This document shows positions 34,152 through 42,246 of a stretch of DNA of 64,000 nucleotides, in pieces. Position numbers and translations under genes: made by a program. The notes under the pieces were generated by a model that was given only the letters and a program-made list of their open reading frames with translations, did no database searches and was not told where the DNA came from. Each line of letters starts with the position of its first letter. Positions within the stretch are counted from its first letter, which is position 1. This DNA is from Halorubrum vacuolatum (lineage in GTDB: Archaea > Halobacteriota > Halobacteria > Halobacteriales > Haloferacaceae): NCBI RefSeq assembly GCF_900188065.1, contig NZ_FZNQ01000001.1, positions 310,001-374,000 of the forward strand, given 5' to 3'.

Positions 34152-35084
34152 TCAACGATCCGCAAGGATCGCGTCCGCGAACGTCGCCATCGCGGCTTCT
34201 GGGTCGTCGCCTTCGAGCCCGACGATGACGTGATCGAGCCCCATCGCCTCCAGCCGGTCGAAGTAGCCGCGAAACCATTCGACGCCCGCCCGATAACCGA
34301 GATGAAGCGGTTCGGGTTCCGCTTCCGGGTCATCCGCGAACGCGACACGGACGGCGATAACGAACGGCTTCTCGCCGGCGAGCGCCCGCCACGAGTCGAG
34401 ATACGATTCGAGCGTCGACTCCGGCAGGTGATAAAAGAGCCAGCCGTCGCCGTGCTCGGCGATCCACTCGCGTGACTGTCTCGCGTTCCCAGTCGGCAAC
34501 AGCGGAATCGTGCCGGCATGTGGCTTCGGGAGGACGTCGAGCTCGCCGTCCAGGCTTCCCCAACGTCCCGTAACGTCCGGGAACGATCCCCGCCAGCAGG
34601 CGCGGATCGCCTCCATCGACTCCCGAACGGCGGCGCCCCGTTCCGCCGGGTCGACATCGAAGGCGGCGTACTCCGGTTCGCGGTCCCCGGAGGCGACGCC
34701 CAACACGAGCCGTCCCGCTGAGATCCGGTCGACCGTCGCCGCCGAGGCCGCGACGTGGATCGGGTGCCGAAGCGGGAGGACGACGCTCGATGTGCCGAGT
34801 GCGACCTCGTCGGTGTGCGCGGCGAGCGCGCCGAGCAGGGGCCACGGGGCGAGCCCGCCGCCGGCATCGCCGAAGCGCGGCCAGTACGTCGGCACGTCGC
34901 GGATCCAAAGCGCGTCGAAGCCGAGCGCCTCCGCCCGGGTCGCGAGGTGCAACTCCGCCGCCACCGGTGCGGTGTCGCGCCGCACGCCGGTGAGCGGGAG
35001 GCCGAGACCGACGGTGAGCGCGTCGCCCTCGAAGCATCGCTCGAATCCGACGTTAAACCGCTCGCTCGTGATCGGTTCCGTCAC
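34152..35084 (-). CDS. LLM-class (luciferase-like) flavin oxidoreductase
   Basis: A 310-residue TIM-barrel protein of the bacterial-luciferase family. Features are the N-terminal strand LTVGLGLPLTG (about 23-33), RAEALGFDALWIRDVP (50-65), the EVALGTSSVVLPLRHPIHVAASAATVDRISAGRLVLGVASGD core (92-133), and a C-terminal GLDHVIVGLEGDDPEAAM. Such enzymes use reduced FMN or F420; haloarchaea make F420, but cofactor and substrate cannot be told from sequence. Single gene, 33 nt downstream of a TRAM-domain gene on the same strand. Confidence 0.86.
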   Translation of the reverse strand: MTEPITSERFNVGFERCFEGDALTVGLGLPLTGVRRDTAPVAAELHLATRAEALGFDALWIRDVPTYWPRFGDAGGGLAPWPLLGALAAHTDEVALGTSSVVLPLRHPIHVAASAATVDRISAGRLVLGVASGDREPEYAAFDVDPAERGAAVRESMEAIRACWRGSFPDVTGRWGSLDGELDVLPKPHAGTIPLLPTGNARQSREWIAEHGDGWLFYHLPESTLESYLDSWRALAGEKPFVIAVRVAFADDPEAEPEPLHLGYRAGVEWFRGYFDRLEAMGLDHVIVGLEGDDPEAAMATFADAILADR

Positions 35085-35117
35085 GTGGTGTCCCGTTTCA
35101 TTACGCGGCGTCGTCCG

Positions 35118-35597
35118 TCAGCGCTGTTCGAGACCTCCCTCGACGACGCTGGCGAACGCGACGTTCGGCCGGACACGCTCGATCTCCACCGTCGGTCGAT
35201 CCCCCGGCTGGACGCCCGGGACGATGACCACGTAGCCGCGATCGACCTTCGCGATCCCGTCGCCCTGATCGCCGATCGACTCGACCGAGACCTCGCGAAT
35301 CTCTCCCTCCTCGACCGGTGGGCCCGGATCCGTGGCGGTGCTACGCGATCCAGCGGATGGGTCCGAAGCGGGTTCCGAGCGCGTATCGGCCGGATCGCCG
35401 GCCCGTTGATCCGACGGTTCCGCCGTCAATCCACCCATCGTTGACCCCCCATCGAGGATCGCAACGCGATACGTCTCGCCGGGAACGAGGACCCCGTTTT
35501 CGACCTCGTTCATGGGTACATCGACGGTAAAGCCGTCTTCGTCCTCCTCGACGGTGGCGGTAAAGACGGTACGGAGCGAGTCCGGAATATCGACCAT
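35118..35597 (-). CDS. TRAM-domain protein
   Basis: About 159 residues. The N-terminal 55 residues (MVDIPDSLRTVFTATVEEDEDGFTVDVP...) form a beta-rich haloarchaeal module. A disordered Pro/Ser/Asp-rich linker spans about 58-95, and the TRAM domain is at about 98-155 (EGEIREVSVESIGDQGDGIAKVDRGYVVIVPGVQPGDRPTVEIERV). TRAM domains bind RNA, often tRNA, and free-standing haloarchaeal TRAM proteins may act as RNA chaperones. The start is the ATG before VDIPDSL; an ATG 9 nt upstream is equally in frame. Divergence of the linker compared with the domains is usual. Confidence 0.83.
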   Translation of the reverse strand: MVDIPDSLRTVFTATVEEDEDGFTVDVPMNEVENGVLVPGETYRVAILDGGSTMGGLTAEPSDQRAGDPADTRSEPASDPSAGSRSTATDPGPPVEEGEIREVSVESIGDQGDGIAKVDRGYVVIVPGVQPGDRPTVEIERVRPNVAFASVVEGGLEQR

Positions 35598-35708
35598 TGG
35601 ATGCATCTAGATTGTGCGCAATCGACTTAGTTCCGCTGGCGCCGACACGGTGTGGGGCCGGGGAGCCAGCGACTACTCGGCCGTCTCCGGGCTCGGTTTG
35701 GGGGCGCC

Positions 35709-35773
35709 GTCACCACACGCGGTTTCGAAGCGTCATCACCGCACGCGGTTCCGAAGGTCATCCTCGCCCGCGG
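35709..35773. repeat. Degenerate tandem repeat over the 3' end of the 2-hydroxyacid dehydrogenase gene
   Basis: Units starting GTCACCACACGCGG (35709), GTCATCACCGCACG (35732) and GTCATCCTCGCCCG (35757) follow each other at 23-25 nt. The dehydrogenase stop codon is at 35736-35738, so the array runs from coding into noncoding DNA. Confidence 0.55.
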
Positions 35774-36686
35774 AAAGCCGGTCGACGTTTTCGGCGAGGA
35801 TATCGGTCACCCGGTCGAAATACGCCGGCGTGTGCCCGGCGTTATGTGGGGTGATCGTGACGTTCGTGAGCCCCCACAGTGGGTGATCCTCCGGAAGCGG
35901 CTCTGGATCGGTCACGTCGAGTGCGGCGCTGCGAATACGGTTGCTGCGGAGCGCGGAGACGAGCGCGTCGGTATCGACGACCCCCCCGCGGGCGATGTTG
36001 ATCAACACGGCATCCGGACGCATCGTCAACAACGCGTCGCCGTCGACGAGCCCCGCCGTCGCCTCGGTGAGCGGACAGGCGAGCACGACGAACTCGGCGT
36101 CGATGATCGCCTCGTGGAACTCCTCGAAGCCGTACACCTCGTCCGTCGGTCCGCCCTTTTCGGGCGAGTATCGAACCCCGACGGTGTGGACGTCGAACGG
36201 GTCGAGCCGGTCGACGATCGCCTCCCCGATCGCACCCAGACCGGCGATGACGACGGTGGAGCCCTGCAGCTCCGTGGTCGGAAAGCTTCGCCACTCCCGT
36301 CGGTCCTGCTGGCGCTGTGCCCGATAGAACTCCCGGGCGTGGCCGATCATCGCGCCGATCACGTACTCGGCGATGTTCGGCCCGTGGACGCCCGAGGCGT
36401 TGGTGAGGGCGACCCCGTGTTTCTCGAAGGCGTCAAGCGGGAGGTGGCCGGTCCCGGCGTAGACGCAGGCGAAGAGTTCGAGGTTCTCGGCGTCCGCCAA
36501 CGCCGCCTCATCGATGGAGAACCCGACCGCGATCCGTGCGGTTTCGAGCAGCTCACGCTCCTCGGCGGGCGTCCTCGCGAACGCTACGTCCAACTCCGGA
36601 AGCCGCTCGCGGATCGTCTCCGCGAGATCCGGCGCGGAGAGCCCGTGTATCTTCTGTCGTAACACGACGACGTCTGTCTCGACCAT
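35736..36686 (-). CDS. D-isomer specific 2-hydroxyacid dehydrogenase
   Basis: A 316-residue NAD(P)-dependent dehydrogenase. The catalytic half begins MVETDVVVLRQ; the Rossmann fold has STVVIAGLGAIGEAIVDRLDPF near 142-163 (GxGxxG). Catalytic Arg is in LINIARGGVVDTDAL (near 231), Glu in the DVTDPEPLPEDHPLW loop (near 260), and His in VTITPHNAGHTP (near 280), all in normal spacing. Substrate could be glyoxylate, hydroxypyruvate or phosphoglycerate-like; the short length (no ACT domain) argues against full-length SerA. Its 3' end overlaps a short tandem repeat. Downstream of chorismate mutase on the same strand, 127 nt apart. Confidence 0.87.
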   Translation of the reverse strand: MVETDVVVLRQKIHGLSAPDLAETIRERLPELDVAFARTPAEERELLETARIAVGFSIDEAALADAENLELFACVYAGTGHLPLDAFEKHGVALTNASGVHGPNIAEYVIGAMIGHAREFYRAQRQQDRREWRSFPTTELQGSTVVIAGLGAIGEAIVDRLDPFDVHTVGVRYSPEKGGPTDEVYGFEEFHEAIIDAEFVVLACPLTEATAGLVDGDALLTMRPDAVLINIARGGVVDTDALVSALRSNRIRSAALDVTDPEPLPEDHPLWGLTNVTITPHNAGHTPAYFDRVTDILAENVDRLSAGEDDLRNRVR

Positions 36687-36813
36687 GGCTGTGGATCGAT
36701 CGGCCGCCTCAAAAGCGTCCGCGTCCCGGCGGTTCTGTCTGGACGGGCGGTGAAGTCGCAGGGTGGACTGACGACAGACGCATACGAACGGCATCACCGG
36801 GTCGGACGAAAAA

Positions 36814-37110
36814 TCACCGTGACTGTCGCTGTTCCACCTTGTTCAACTCGATCAAAAGCCGGAAGACCGCCTTCACGAGGTTGGCGTCGAGATCGAACCG
36901 CTCGGCGTTCTCACCGGCCCGATCCATCACGCGCTCCTCTTGGCCCTCATCGGTGGTCGGGAGATCCCGTTCGTTTTTGACCGCGGCGACGGTGTCGGCG
37001 ACGTACGTTCGACGGGCGATCAGTTCGACGATGTCGCGGTCGATCTCCTGGATCTCCGCGCGCAGTTCGTCGAGCGTCATCTCCTCGGGGTTGGGTTGGT
37101 CAGTGCTCAT
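36814..37110 (-). CDS. Chorismate mutase (AroQ type)
   Basis: A 98-residue all-helical AroQ-class mutase. The helix-1 signature is LDELRAEIQEIDRDIVELIARRTYVADTVAAVKNERDLP (about 14-52), with the basic active-site residues R18, R34 and K45 present, and the closing Q/E-x-R helix is VFRLLIELNKVEQRQSR. It converts chorismate to prephenate on the path to Phe and Tyr. Its start overlaps the stop of the shikimate kinase gene by 4 nt (ATGA), so both are in one operon. No dehydratase or dehydrogenase domain is fused. Confidence 0.9.
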   Translation of the reverse strand: MSTDQPNPEEMTLDELRAEIQEIDRDIVELIARRTYVADTVAAVKNERDLPTTDEGQEERVMDRAGENAERFDLDANLVKAVFRLLIELNKVEQRQSR

Positions 37111-38048
37111 GGTGTATCGGTCTGTGTGTTCGTCTCGGTGGCGGGCCCATCGATGACTCGCGCCCCATCGTTCCGCGTCGCCGTCCGCCGAAGCGTTCCG
37201 GGACGCTCGCTCCAGCGGTCGGCGACGGCGTCGAGGTCGTGGTCGGGGTTTTCGGGCTCGGCGACGGCGACGACGCTCGGCCCGGTCCCGGACAGCGAGA
37301 CGCCAGCGACGTCGGGCATCGCCTCGACGGCCGGGTCCGGATCGAAACCGAGCGCGGCCGAGAACGCCAGGCCGTTCACCGACATCGCCTCGACGTAGCG
37401 GCCGGTAGCGGCGAGGTCGGCGACGAGGTCGGCCATCCGCGCGACGGCCGAACACCGGTCCACGTCGGCATCGGCGCTGTAGGCGCGCTCGGGCGGCGTC
37501 CAAACGAGCACGTCCCACTCGACCGGCTCGCGCGAGCGGAGTTCGTCGTTCGTGTTGTCGGTGAGACAGATCCCGCCGAGCATCGAGGCGCTCGCGTCGT
37601 CGAACGCGCCGGTGACGGTGACTCCCGCCTCGCGGGCAGCGCGGACGCCGAGACGACATGCGTCGATACGGGTGACGTCGACCGCCGGATCACCAGCGTC
37701 GTCGCCGACGGTCAAACCGAGTGCGGCACAGGTCGCGAGCACGGTCGCGTTGGCGGCGGCGCTCGAACTCTTGAGGCCGGCGGCGAGCGGCACGTCGCTT
37801 TCGGTTTCGACCGTGCCACCCTCGCCGTCGCCCCACCGCTCGGTCGCGAGTGCGACGCAGCGCTCGATGAGCGTCGTGTCCGCGTCCGGGGCCCCAGCGA
37901 TAGTCCCTTCGACGCCGTTCGTCGCCGCGTTCGGGTCGAGTTCGACCCGAGCGCGCGTCTCGACGTCGATGCCGAACGCGGCGCCGGTGCCCGTCGCCAG
38001 CGCGTTCAACACGGTTCCCGCGCCGAGCGCGGCGGCCCGTCCCTCCAT
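37107..38048 (-). CDS. Shikimate kinase, archaeal GHMP type
   Basis: A 313-residue GHMP-superfamily kinase, the form that replaces the bacterial P-loop shikimate kinase in archaea. The N-terminus GRAAALGAGTVLNALATGTGAAFGID (3-28), the phosphate loop VPLAAGLKSSSAAANATVLA (near 86-105) and the C-terminal GVSLSGTGPSVVAVAE (near 250-265) are all present. It phosphorylates shikimate using ATP. First gene of a two-gene unit with chorismate mutase. Homoserine kinase is a related GHMP alternative, but the neighbour and the AAGLKSSSA loop favour shikimate kinase. Confidence 0.9.
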   Translation of the reverse strand: MEGRAAALGAGTVLNALATGTGAAFGIDVETRARVELDPNAATNGVEGTIAGAPDADTTLIERCVALATERWGDGEGGTVETESDVPLAAGLKSSSAAANATVLATCAALGLTVGDDAGDPAVDVTRIDACRLGVRAAREAGVTVTGAFDDASASMLGGICLTDNTNDELRSREPVEWDVLVWTPPERAYSADADVDRCSAVARMADLVADLAATGRYVEAMSVNGLAFSAALGFDPDPAVEAMPDVAGVSLSGTGPSVVAVAEPENPDHDLDAVADRWSERPGTLRRTATRNDGARVIDGPATETNTQTDTP

Positions 38049-38137
38049 ACACGCACGCCGTTAAGCGACCTCAAAGAGTTGGCGGTCCCGGCCGAGCGTG
38101 CCGCCCGCACGAAGGTCAGTCGTGGGCCGGTCCCGGC

Positions 38138-38857
38138 TCACCCGTCGCTCGGCTCCGCGTGACGAACGGCAGCGTCAACGTCGTACCAGTTCGGGTCCGC
38201 ACGCATCGCGCCGTCCCGGCTTCGAATATCGACCTCGACGGAGACGGTTTCGTCCCCATCGGAGAACCGATCCCCGGGCCCAAAGCGCGCCCTGCGGTAT
38301 TCGAATCCGACCGGCTCCCGTGACGGATCGTTCGGACGCGTCTTGTACGCGTCGACGCGGAACTCGAGGATCCCGTACTCGAACCGGCCGGTGTTTTCAA
38401 CCTCGAGCTCCGCCGTGATGATCGTCCGAGTGTTGCATTCGGTCACGTCCGTCACCGTCGCCTCCGTGACGGTCACCCCGGCGTCCTCGGGATCGACCCG
38501 ATCCGGGGTTGGCTCTCCATCGTCGTCATCGCCGTCATCGCCGTCATCGTCACCATCGTCGCCATCGTCGTCATCGTCGCCATCGTCGCCATCGTCGTCA
38601 TCCGCCCCGTTCGCGTCGGTTCCGTCGTCATCATCTCCGTTCCCCCCAGTGTCGTCCGATGGATCGTCGGGCTCCCCGGGAGCGGGTTCCGGTTCCTCGA
38701 AACAGCCCGCGAGCGCGATCGGGATCGCCAGCGCGGTCAGCCGCCGGCGACTCAGCCGTGTCGACGCCGAATACACCGGCTTCGGGGTTTCGGAAGTCGC
38801 TTCGATCCCGTTCTCGTCATCCATTTCTGTCACATCCATACGGTCTTTTCCCGTCAT
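38138..38857 (-). CDS. Haloarchaeal lipoprotein with Asp-rich stalk
   Basis: A 239-residue secreted lipoprotein. A twin-arginine-type signal (STRLSRRRLTALAIPIALAGC) ends in a lipobox with Cys near residue 52. A stalk follows, made of nearly 45 residues of Asp, Gly and Glu, then a beta-sandwich-like domain (about 115-239) with TVTDVTECNTRTIITAELEVENTGRFEYGILEFRVDAYKT. The latter resembles the FxLYD/CARDB-like domains of haloarchaeal surface proteins. The stalk DNA is a simple GTC/ATC repeat. The start ATG overlaps the stop of the membrane protein gene upstream (ATGA). Ligand and function unknown. Confidence 0.75.
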   Translation of the reverse strand: MTGKDRMDVTEMDDENGIEATSETPKPVYSASTRLSRRRLTALAIPIALAGCFEEPEPAPGEPDDPSDDTGGNGDDDDGTDANGADDDDGDDGDDDDDGDDGDDDGDDGDDDDGEPTPDRVDPEDAGVTVTEATVTDVTECNTRTIITAELEVENTGRFEYGILEFRVDAYKTRPNDPSREPVGFEYRRARFGPGDRFSDGDETVSVEVDIRSRDGAMRADPNWYDVDAAVRHAEPSDG

Positions 38858-39315
38858 CCGACCCACGCTCCGAGCATGCCGGTCATTCCACCGACGACGC
38901 CGGATCCCACCGTCGTCGCCGCGAGGGCGCCGAGCGCGTCCGAAAAGCCGTACGCCTGGTCGGCCGCCGCACCTTGGGATCCGACGACGAGCCCGATCAC
39001 GATCAGGCCGTAGCCGAGCGCGCCGACGCCCGAGCCGACCCCACAGGTCGACGCCGCCTCCCGAGCATCGTACGCCCGGGAGCCGACGAGCATGCCGAGG
39101 ACGCCGGCGACGAGCGGTGCCCCGACGAGCGCCGCCGCGGTGACGGAGAGGTACAACTGGGCGACGAAGATCGGCCCAAATCGTTCGGCGTCCCCGGTCG
39201 CTTCGGCCGCGAAGGCGGTCTCAACCCAGCCGGTCGTGACGACCCCGACGAGGCCGACGCCGGCGCCGATGATCGCGAAGCACGTCACGAGGAGGCCGGT
39301 CTCTGCGACTCGCAT
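38854..39315 (-). CDS. Small haloarchaeal membrane protein, unknown function
   Basis: A 153-residue protein, Gly/Ala-rich, with four hydrophobic helices (about 8-30, 50-75, 90-115 and 130-150). It begins MRVAETGLLVTCFAIIG. No named domain is recognised. It lies in a tight set of three minus-strand genes: its start overlaps the stop of the upstream lipoprotein by one base, and its stop overlaps the start of the downstream lipoprotein. That suggests an operon of surface or membrane proteins. Confidence 0.65.
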   Translation of the reverse strand: MRVAETGLLVTCFAIIGAGVGLVGVVTTGWVETAFAAEATGDAERFGPIFVAQLYLSVTAAALVGAPLVAGVLGMLVGSRAYDAREAASTCGVGSGVGALGYGLIVIGLVVGSQGAAADQAYGFSDALGALAATTVGSGVVGGMTGMLGAWVG

Positions 39316-40577
39316 CAGGTCACCACCCATCCATCGGCGAGCGGTCCCTGCCAGCCGGCGCGTTCCTCCCACGCATCCCCGGAGAATCCGGTGGGCAAAA
39401 GGAATTCGCCCGCGCGAACGACGTAGCCGTACTGGACACCGGCGTGCTCGTCGAACGCGTACCGTTCCCCCTGCGCCTCGTGATGGTAGATCCGATGCCA
39501 GTGTGTCGCCGCGTCGGGACCTTCGGTTCGACTGACGCCCGGATCGATCGGCTCATCGTCCTCGGTACGGGCGTCGACGGCGATCGCATCGAGGTGATCG
39601 GCGGCGGTCTCCGCGTCCGGATAGCGTTGAACGTAGACGGGAACTCCATCGAGATCCTCCGGCCAGCCCTCGAACACCTCGTCCGGGTCCTCATCCGGCT
39701 GCGGTCGCTCGGCAAAGACGACGAAGAGTTCGGCGGTCCGGTCCCCGGGTCTGACCACCGGCCCGAATCGAGCCCGGATCTCCTCGCGCCGGTCGCCGCC
39801 TATCGGGCTGCCATAGATCCGGGGTCGCTGCTCGCGTGAGAACTCGTCGTCGTACGGTAAGCCGACGTATGTGGTAAGCCCCTCGCTCGCGACTGCCAGC
39901 TCGATGAGCGTCCCTTCGCGAACCTCCCGTCGGTCGTCACTGTCCACCGGCAGCGGGTACAGCATGCGGTTGAGGAGCCGATTGTGTATCGGATCGCGGG
40001 AGAACTGTTCGTCGACATAGGCGTCCGTGGCCATCCCACCGAACGTCCGTCGCATCCGATCGATCTCCTCGAGGAAGCGGTCGACGTCGTCGCGTCTCGC
40101 GAACTCCTTGAGGACCGTCACGTGTCGCTCGGTTCGTTGTTCGATCCGCCCTCGGGGTCCGAAGTGTGGTTCGAGCGCGTCGCCCGCGGTCTCGGCGGCG
40201 GCCATGCCGACGGCCTCGAGTCCCTCCGCCTGTTCGACGTCGACCGCCTCGTCCTCCTCGACGGCCTCACGTACGGCATCGATCTCGGAGACGACACCAC
40301 CCACCGCCTCGAGATAGGTCTCGACGGCCTCCGGGTACTCCGTCGCGAACCAGAGGGCGTCGTCGACGACACGGCGGGTCGCCTCCGCGAGCGCCTCGTT
40401 GTCCCGACCGTCGTCCGCGGACGCGTCGATCGCTTCGTCGTTCTCCGGCGCGTCGACCGCATCGACTGCGGCGTCGCCGGCATACTCGTCCGGATAGCGT
40501 ACCCCTTCCGCGCCGAGACAGCCGGCGAGTCCGGCGACGAGTCCGGCACCGAGCACCGCACGCCGGGTCCGTTTCAT
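39315..40577 (-). CDS. Haloarchaeal lipoprotein, unknown function, 420 residues
   Basis: The N-terminus MKRTRRAVLGAGLVAGLAGCLG is a signal peptide with lipobox Cys at about 20 (an RR pair hints at Tat export). The mature part is acidic, with a helix-rich N-terminal half (about 55-190) and a mixed C-terminal half containing RERPRIYGSPIGGDRREEIRARFGPVV and PVYVQRYPDAETAADHLDAIAVDA. I do not recognise a domain. It is the first gene of the three-gene membrane-protein run. A TATA-like box lies about 27 nt before the ATG, so the operon promoter is clear. Confidence 0.7.
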   Translation of the reverse strand: MKRTRRAVLGAGLVAGLAGCLGAEGVRYPDEYAGDAAVDAVDAPENDEAIDASADDGRDNEALAEATRRVVDDALWFATEYPEAVETYLEAVGGVVSEIDAVREAVEEDEAVDVEQAEGLEAVGMAAAETAGDALEPHFGPRGRIEQRTERHVTVLKEFARRDDVDRFLEEIDRMRRTFGGMATDAYVDEQFSRDPIHNRLLNRMLYPLPVDSDDRREVREGTLIELAVASEGLTTYVGLPYDDEFSREQRPRIYGSPIGGDRREEIRARFGPVVRPGDRTAELFVVFAERPQPDEDPDEVFEGWPEDLDGVPVYVQRYPDAETAADHLDAIAVDARTEDDEPIDPGVSRTEGPDAATHWHRIYHHEAQGERYAFDEHAGVQYGYVVRAGEFLLPTGFSGDAWEERAGWQGPLADGWVVT

Positions 40578-40600
40578 ACCCCCTTTCCACGGTGGCGACG

Positions 40601-40610
40601 TATAAATATA
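40601..40610 (-). promoter_or_regulatory. TATA-like box for the lipoprotein operon
   Basis: The block TATAAATATA, about 27 nt upstream of the ATG at 40577 on the minus strand; it fits a leaderless transcript. Confidence 0.5.
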
Positions 40611-40723
40611 GCCACGCGATTATCGTGACCGAATATTCGACGGGGGCGACGTCGGTGCATCGCCCGGGGGTTTCCACCGGGCGGAGCGGGTCCCTTTTGA
40701 ACGACGACGACGGACGTACCGAC

Positions 40724-41182
40724 ATGTCCACGCACGCACATGGCGACGTCCCACCCACGTCGATCGGTATCGAACTCCGCGAGGAGGGCGTCGTCGTCGA
40801 GTACCTCGACGGGCGAACGACGCTGTATCGGGGCGTGCCCGAAGCGGTCGAGGGATCCTTTATCACCGGACCCGGCAAGGAGACCCATGTGCTCGTCACC
40901 GACCCGACGGAGACGGAGGGCGTGATGACCTACGTGAACGACTACAAGACGGACGACGAGATCCTTCGCGACTCCGGCGTCGGACGGGTCATTCTTGAAG
41001 ACGGCGAACGCGAGGAGGTGTTCCCGGGGGTCATCGTCGGCCGAAAGGGACAGCGCAACGAGGTCGTCGCCGACCCGGAGGTCGCCGGCGGACGCGTGTT
41101 CGTCTTCGTCGAGGACGAGTGGCAGGAGGCGAGCTACGAGCTCCTTGCCCCGCCGGAGGACGGTCTCGACGCGTACCGATGA
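40724..41182 (+). CDS. DUF5796 family haloarchaeal protein
   Basis: A 152-residue acidic soluble protein. The conserved core reads IGIELREEGVVVEYLDGRTTLYRGVP (about 14-39), PGKETHVLVTDPTETEGVMTYVNDYKTDDEILRDSGVGRVIL (about 50-91) and ADPEVAGGRVFVFVEDEW (about 116-133). I recognise it as DUF5796, which has no known function; the beta-rich pattern suggests a small barrel. Its stop overlaps the start of the next gene by 4 nt, so the two are translated together. Divergent from the lipoprotein operon. Confidence 0.8.
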   Translation: MSTHAHGDVPPTSIGIELREEGVVVEYLDGRTTLYRGVPEAVEGSFITGPGKETHVLVTDPTETEGVMTYVNDYKTDDEILRDSGVGRVILEDGEREEVFPGVIVGRKGQRNEVVADPEVAGGRVFVFVEDEWQEASYELLAPPEDGLDAYR

Positions 41183-41418
41183 GCTTCCACAAGCCGTGGC
41201 GCGACCTCGATCGGGGAACCGTTCGGAGCGCACCGGACCGCTACGCGTGCTATGAACTCGGCGACGCCGACGGCAACACGGTCGGGTTCGGCACCGGCGT
41301 CCTCCGCGATGAGCTGAAGGAGACGCTCGCGTACGGCGATGCCGCGAAGGTCCGCTGGGAGCTCGCCACCTCCCCCGAGCACGCCGAGCGGATCCTGGAG
41401 GAGCACGTCGAGGGGTAG
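41179..41418 (+). CDS. Small haloarchaeal protein, 79 residues (DUF7508-like)
   Basis: Begins MSFHKPWRDLDRGTVRSAPDRYACYELGDADGNTVGFGTGVLRDELKETL and continues with AKVRWELATSPEHAERILEEH. It looks like a compact alpha/beta protein of a GIY-YIG-like outline (YACYELGDADG... resembling the GIY strand region), a distant possibility only. The ATG overlaps the DUF5796 stop by 4 nt. Convergent with the bacterio-opsin-activator-type regulator gene, 7 nt away. Function unknown. Confidence 0.65.
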   Translation: MSFHKPWRDLDRGTVRSAPDRYACYELGDADGNTVGFGTGVLRDELKETLAYGDAAKVRWELATSPEHAERILEEHVEG

Positions 41419-41425
41419 TCGGTTC

Positions 41426-42091
41426 TCATTCACCCTGTTCGTCGTCATCGACGAGCGAGGAGAGGACGAGCCGTTTCATCCCCCGCCTGAGGAGCCCGCT
41501 CGCCGCGGGCTGAGAGATGTCCAGGTCGGCCGCGACGTCCCCAAGCGTCGCATCGCGCGGCTCCTCGAAGTAGCCCGTCTCGAGCGCGACGAGAAGCGCC
41601 TGTCGCTGTGCGTCGGTCACTCCCGCGTCCGCTCGCTCCAAACTGGCATACTGGTTCACACGCAACAGCTCGATCCCGACGTCGTTCCGTTCCGCGTACT
41701 CCCAGAGCGAGCTCAGTCGCTGTCGCTCGGGCATCCAAACCGTCAACACCCACCCGTTTCCGTCGTTTTTCATATCGAGGATGACGCCGTTCGCGGCCGA
41801 GATGATCGGCGAGATGACCTTCGCCTCGTCGGTGTACTCGAAGCTGTAGATCGCCCGCCCGTCGCCCGGTTCGATCACCCGTTCGAACTCGCCGACGGTG
41901 TGATCCAGCCGCAGTCCGTCCTCGAATCGATCGAAATCGTCCGACTGGATGCGATAGAAGAATTTTCCGGACGTCGGGTCGGTCCCCGCCTCCAACACCG
42001 AGGTGACCGTCGCGCTGCCGTCATGCGTGACCGTCTTCGTGAGGACGATGTCGGGATGTTCGATACGGATGGCGGCTTTAATATCGCTCAT
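41426..42091 (-). CDS. HTH-10 (bacterio-opsin activator type) regulator
   Basis: A 221-residue haloarchaeal transcription factor. The N-terminal 150 residues are a GAF/Bat-like sensory module (with GRAIYSFEYTDEAKVISPIISAANGVILDMKNDGNGWVLTVWMPERQRLSSLWEYAERND). The C-terminal HTH_10 domain contains GVTDAQRQALLVALETGYFEEPRDATLGDVAADLDISQPAASGLLRRGMKRLVLSSL (about 156-212). Family members control oxygen, light or substrate-response genes. It is 155 nt downstream of the DmdA-like gene on the same strand, so it may regulate it; that is a guess from position. Confidence 0.86.
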   Translation of the reverse strand: MSDIKAAIRIEHPDIVLTKTVTHDGSATVTSVLEAGTDPTSGKFFYRIQSDDFDRFEDGLRLDHTVGEFERVIEPGDGRAIYSFEYTDEAKVISPIISAANGVILDMKNDGNGWVLTVWMPERQRLSSLWEYAERNDVGIELLRVNQYASLERADAGVTDAQRQALLVALETGYFEEPRDATLGDVAADLDISQPAASGLLRRGMKRLVLSSLVDDDEQGE

Positions 42092-42246
42092 GGATGGTCG
42101 GGTGTCGGGTGATGACGGTGGATTCGTGGATCCGCTGGCGTTGTGAGGCGCTGTCGGTTCGACGTCGATCCGATGGTCGTACACCGGATTAACTCGGTCG
42201 GTGCCGGCTCCGTGGACTCCCCCGGGTGCGTACCGAGGGTCGACTC

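Noticed and set aside
38510-38640. Microsatellite of GTC/ATC triplets
   Set aside because: The repeat is in frame and encodes the Asp/Gly stalk of a lipoprotein, a common haloarchaeal feature, so it is explained by the gene.
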